64,000 bases of DNA, from positions 1,736,001-1,800,000 of the forward strand of contig WIUZ02000007.1 of assembly GCA_015956445.1 (NCBI GenBank), given 5' to 3'. Source of the stretch: Thelephora terrestris (taxonomy: Eukaryota; Basidiomycota; Agaricomycetes; Thelephorales; Thelephoraceae). Under the pieces are notes generated by a model, which worked only from the letters and a program-made list of their open reading frames with translations, searched no databases and was not told where the DNA came from. Below, one piece after another: positions 55,961 through 64,000 of this stretch. Made by a program: the position numbers and the translations under genes. How positions within the stretch are numbered: position 1 is the first letter of the stretch; every line of letters starts with the position of its first letter.

Positions 55961-56493
55961 TGATGGAACCCGGGAGCTGCGCAAGAGAGAAGCACATTCA
56001 GAGTAGACGGAAAGCAGACGTTCTTGTAAGCCGCGAACTTGACCTGTATTGTACCCGATAAGGCATCTACAAGTTCGTTGAATTAAACCCAAATCATCGG
56101 ACACCTACGGCTGCGTGCGCATCGATGAGTTGTTTTTGAGACCCTATTTGATATGCCAAAGAATGATTCACGTTTTGTATTGAAGTTCATGTTATATCAG
56201 ATCCGCGAGGTCGATGTGATGAGATGACGATCTTGCGTTATCGAGCCCAGTACGGAGCGCACAAGCTCGAAGAGCGCCTGCAAAAACTGTAGGTGCGGCG
56301 TTCGGTAGAAACATAGAGTCCGTTGTTGGCAGGATTGCCGAACCGCTGGCAGAAAGCAATACCGACAAGGTTGGTATTGTAGTGATTGATATGTTTGGAG
56401 TCCTGTGGTTCCTAGGACGCTGCCAGCGGCCCGTTCCAGCCCCCTCCTATTTAGTTGAAATACACTCCCCCAAACCTTACATCTCCAGCCGGT
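55961..56493. other. Intergenic region
   Basis: Convergent spacer between the SnoaL-like gene and helicase copy 1. 56403-56470 (tgtggttcctaggacgctgcc) is repeated at 61982-62050 and marks one edge of the helicase duplication. Nothing else seen. Confidence 0.5.
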
Positions 56494-59276
<2,783 letters not shown>

Positions 59277-60553
59277 GGTACAGCAGTTGGCTTGTTACGT
59301 CATGAAGGGAATTCTACAGACAGAATTGAATCAGGCATCACATCAAAGTAAGACCTAGGCCGTCCCCGTGGGCCAACGATCCGGAAGAGTGCAAGTGAGA
59401 CAGGTGGGGGGTATCAGGTTTCGTGGGGAGTCTGGAGCGATTCACGATTCGCAAACACGAGGGGAGGCCGAGGGGGGCAACGTGGGTCGGTAGGATCGTT
59501 TCAACTGGTCTCCGATAGGTGAAAAAGAGCCGTGAAAAAGATTTGAAGGAGGTTGAGGGGCCGGTTTGCTACTAGTTCCGTGACAAACAACAGAGGGGTG
59601 GTCAACTCGCCACTGCAGTCCTCAATGCATCGGAGTGAGACGGTTTTCGGGACAGCAAGCGGAGTTCGGTTCGGAAAATGCCGATCGCTTTCAAGACTCA
59701 GCGGCGCTCCGTGAACGCGAACCGCACCTCCCTTAAAACCTATCCGGGCTCATGTGATGTGCGTTTGCCTGACAAGATGGAGGCCTGTATTGGAACGGTA
59801 CTCGTGCATCGAACACCCTGCTCGCGTTCGGCGTTCCCTGTGACAGACCCCACCGAAGCATTTGTAAATCATCTCATGGCCGCTCATCAAAATCGAGGGT
59901 GAATTCCTGTTATGGAGTTCACCATACGAAGTGCAGGGAGAATCATTTTGTCTCAATTAGGACTGATAGCCCTTGACCTCGCCCCCGCCACACTCGTGGT
60001 TGCAGCATGGGACGCGAGCAAACTGTGGCTGGATAGGTAGCCTGTCTGGCAGCCCCACGGTAACGTCATGCCCTCGATTGAGTCTACTGATTATCTTATT
60101 GAGAAAACCAACGAAGGAAAAATGTCAACGGGGCTGAACTCGATGGTAACGGGGCACGACGAGGGAGCGAGGTAGAGCCTGCCACGACATTAGGAAATCC
60201 CACACCTTTTGATATCACTTCCCTTGTTTCTAGCGGCATTTTCAAGGCCATTAATTGGACCGGTCCATTTACGGACTGAAAACCCGCAGCCATTTCCGTC
60301 CCCCGCCACACTCCCACCTTTCGAATAAAAGGGTGAGGCAGACTGAACGTCAGCGCAGTTTTCCCCCACCCCTAATCAACCCAGCAGGTCACGAGATAAC
60401 TCGTTTTTTGGTCAGTCCAAATACTGCCCAGCTCAGTACGCCTCCGCATTAGTCGTCGTCTCTTTGATAATTCGTGATTGATTCCAAGGCATCTCATCCC
60501 AGGCCAATTTTGTAACCACGACCATTCGCTCTTCGATCCGTCACTCTTCCTCA
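59277..60553. other. Intergenic region
   Basis: A divergent spacer between helicase copy 1 and the GTPase gene, so both promoters lie here. Small frames only, without motifs. No repeats recognised. Confidence 0.5.
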
Positions 60554-61767
60554 ATGGATCAACCCATAAGGATCGCGTAAGTATTCACTTCTGTATGGCT
60601 ACCTGGGAGTCTTACCGTTCGTCTTTACAGTGTTATGGGTGCAACTGGGTGCGGAAAAACAACCGTAAGATTCGTATAACGCTCTTGATGTTCCACAGAA
60701 CTCACTGGGTAGTATAGTTCGTGAACATCGCCAGCAGGTCGAATCTGCAGGTCGGGACATCCTTACAGTCATGCACCCCTGACGTCCAGCTCGCGAACGA
60801 GTTCACGCTCGACGGGAGACGAGTTGTGCTCATCGATACACCTGGATTCGACGACACCACGAAAAGCGACACGGACATCTTGAGGAACATTGCAACCTTC
60901 CTGGCCACATCGTAGGCTCCAGCACAGATTCCTTTCCCGCATATGACCTGAACCACAATTACTAGGTATAAAAACGGGTCGCGGCTCGCGGGGCTCATCT
61001 ACATGCACCGCATATCCGACGAACGTTTCACCGGTATCGCAGGGCGGAATTTCAAGATATTTCGTGATCTCTGTGGAGAGAAGAGCCTGAAGAACGTCGT
61101 CCTTGTCACGAACATGTGGGGTAGGGTGTCGGTTGGAGTTGGCGAGGATCGCGAAAGGGAACTTTCTTCCGACTTTCTCAAACCTGCCCTCGATAAAGGC
61201 GCTCAGATGGTCCGCCACCACAACAACGAACAATCCGCGCACCATATCATTCGCCGTATCATGAACAACCACCCGGTTGTACTCCAGATCCAACATGAGC
61301 TCGTGGACGAACGTAAAGATGTCGTGAACACCGCCGCAGCAAAGGCAATTAACGCGGAACTCGAAGAAGAAAAACGGCGGCACGAGGCCGAAGTGAAGAA
61401 GGCCCAGGAAGATATTGCACGAGCGCTGAGGGAGAAGGAGGAGCAGACCAGACGAAGGATAGAGGAAGAGAAAACCAGACGAGAGGAAGAGCTGAGGAAG
61501 GCGAGGGAGGAGCGGGAAAGGATAGAGCTTCAACGTCGCCAGGAGGTGGAGCGAGTAGAGCAGGAGGCCAGACGTTTTGAAGAACAAGCAAGGGCTGGGA
61601 GAGAACGAGCTGAGGAGGAACATCGGCGTCAAGTGGCCATGCTCAACGAGCATCTCGCGGCAGTGGCAGCTGCGGCTGAGACCGCACGTCAGGTGATGGA
61701 GCAGCAAATCAACCATCTGCACCATCAGGTGCAGCAACATTCTGGCGGAAGTTGTATGATCATGTAG
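60554..61767 (+). CDS. AIG1/septin-like P-loop GTPase with coiled coil and CaaX end
   Basis: Four exons (60554-60576, 60631-60664, 60718-60911, 60966-61767) give 350 residues; introns are 53-54 nt. Exon 2 is only 34 nt and encodes the P-loop VMGATGCGKTT, bordered by introns on both sides. G3 is LIDTPGFDDT; a probable G4 is VLVTNMWG. The C-terminal 150 residues are a long charged coiled coil (repeated EEEKRRHEAE-type and RRIEEEKTRREEELRK). The protein ends GGSCMIM, a CaaX motif suited to farnesylation, so it should be membrane-anchored. Such GTPases are abundant in Agaricomycetes and of largely unknown function; resemblance to immunity-associated AIG1/GIMAP G domains is at fold level. It lies between two helicase copies and looks intact. 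Confidence 0.85.
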
Positions 61768-62127
61768 ATCCTCCTGGATACGCCTTTTTTTGTACTCCCA
61801 TCAGACGAACCGAAAAGCACCGATCGACAAATCCCATTCCTCCAATTTTCCTTCGAATATCCCTCCCCTTCCAACCACTCTCAAAACGATGACCGTCTTT
61901 CGGCCCACTCCGTCTCTCTCTCGCAAATTACGTCCGTTCCTCCAAACCCCTCCACCGTTGGGTAGAAACAGTGTAATCTTTCCTGTGGTTCCTAGGACGC
62001 TGCCCACCTGCCCATTTCAACCCCCTCCTATTTCATTGAAATAAGCTCCCCCGCATCTCACATCCCCAACTGGCACACAAAATGAGATAAGACCTTTCTC
62101 CCATCAGTGACACCTCCACACTACCCT
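61768..62127. other. Intergenic region with duplicated helicase 3' flank
   Basis: 61982-62127 corresponds to 56403-56500 (shared cctaggacgctgcc, ccccctcctattt, ttgaaata), so the tandem duplication includes the 3' flank. 61768-61980 holds nothing recognised. Confidence 0.55.

Positions 62128-64000
<1,873 letters not shown>

Noticed and set aside
59678-59956. Small genes between helicase copy 1 and the GTPase
   Set aside because: Short frames on both strands with no motif or splice structure.
61349-61740. Minus-strand hydrophobic protein opposite the GTPase coiled coil
   Set aside because: Antisense shadow of Glu/Arg/Lys-rich coiled-coil codons.

Overview
The window reads as a gene-dense but transposon-scarred stretch of a filamentous basidiomycete genome, most likely an Agaricomycete. 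The pointers are many short (about 50-60 nt) GT-AG introns, a local family of TKL-type protein kinases with the N-terminal segment typical of Agaricomycete kinases, an SRPK-like kinase, a septin/AIG1-like GTPase, a BTB protein, and copia, LINE and DDE elements. I cannot name the species. No rRNA, tRNA or CRISPR was recognised.

Layout. (1) 1-22450 and 36090-51530: a minus-strand family of kinase-pseudokinase-C2-like genes. There are four near-complete copies: B (2642-3763 plus 17767-19965), C (36298-39586), D (43334-46635) and E (48150-51523). Fragments lie at 505-1050 and 21840-22450. Each copy is followed, tail to tail, by a decayed plus-strand segment, so the duplicated unit is a convergent pair. 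(2) 3764-17766: a 14,003-bp DNA transposon inserted in an exon of kinase B. It has near-perfect terminal inverted repeats, an 8-bp target duplication (GTCAGCAT), mirror-placed four-copy CAATAATTG arrays, a complete spliced integrase-type DDE transposase, and at least four further genes: a cysteine-cluster protein, a BTB protein, an acidic protein, and a zinc-domain protein with a His/Cys pair. Paralogues C and D supply the unoccupied site. (3) 22450-25356: a decayed Ty1/copia fragment containing a solo-LTR-like insertion whose promoter carries three perfect heat-shock elements. (4) 25357-34253: nested gene-bearing LTR-like elements. A 3.3-kb element is interrupted by a second copy in the opposite orientation (27718-31020, TSD GAGTA) and by a 2.3-kb relative (31177-33472, TSD CGATC). 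(5) 34254-35560: a broken LINE 3' end with RNase H. (6) 52604-64000: ordinary host genes, namely the SRPK-like kinase, a SnoaL-like protein, two tandem Prp43-type DEAH helicase genes (the second runs off the window) and, between them, the CaaX-ended GTPase.

How it fits together. The kinase array has grown by segmental duplication and been hit repeatedly by transposons. The CpG-depleted 3' end of kinase C, next to the LINE, looks like the trace of repeat-directed methylation or mutation. The 14-kb element is the best candidate for an undescribed system: its ends, transposase and target duplication are intact, and it carries a multi-gene cargo not normally expected of a cut-and-paste transposon.
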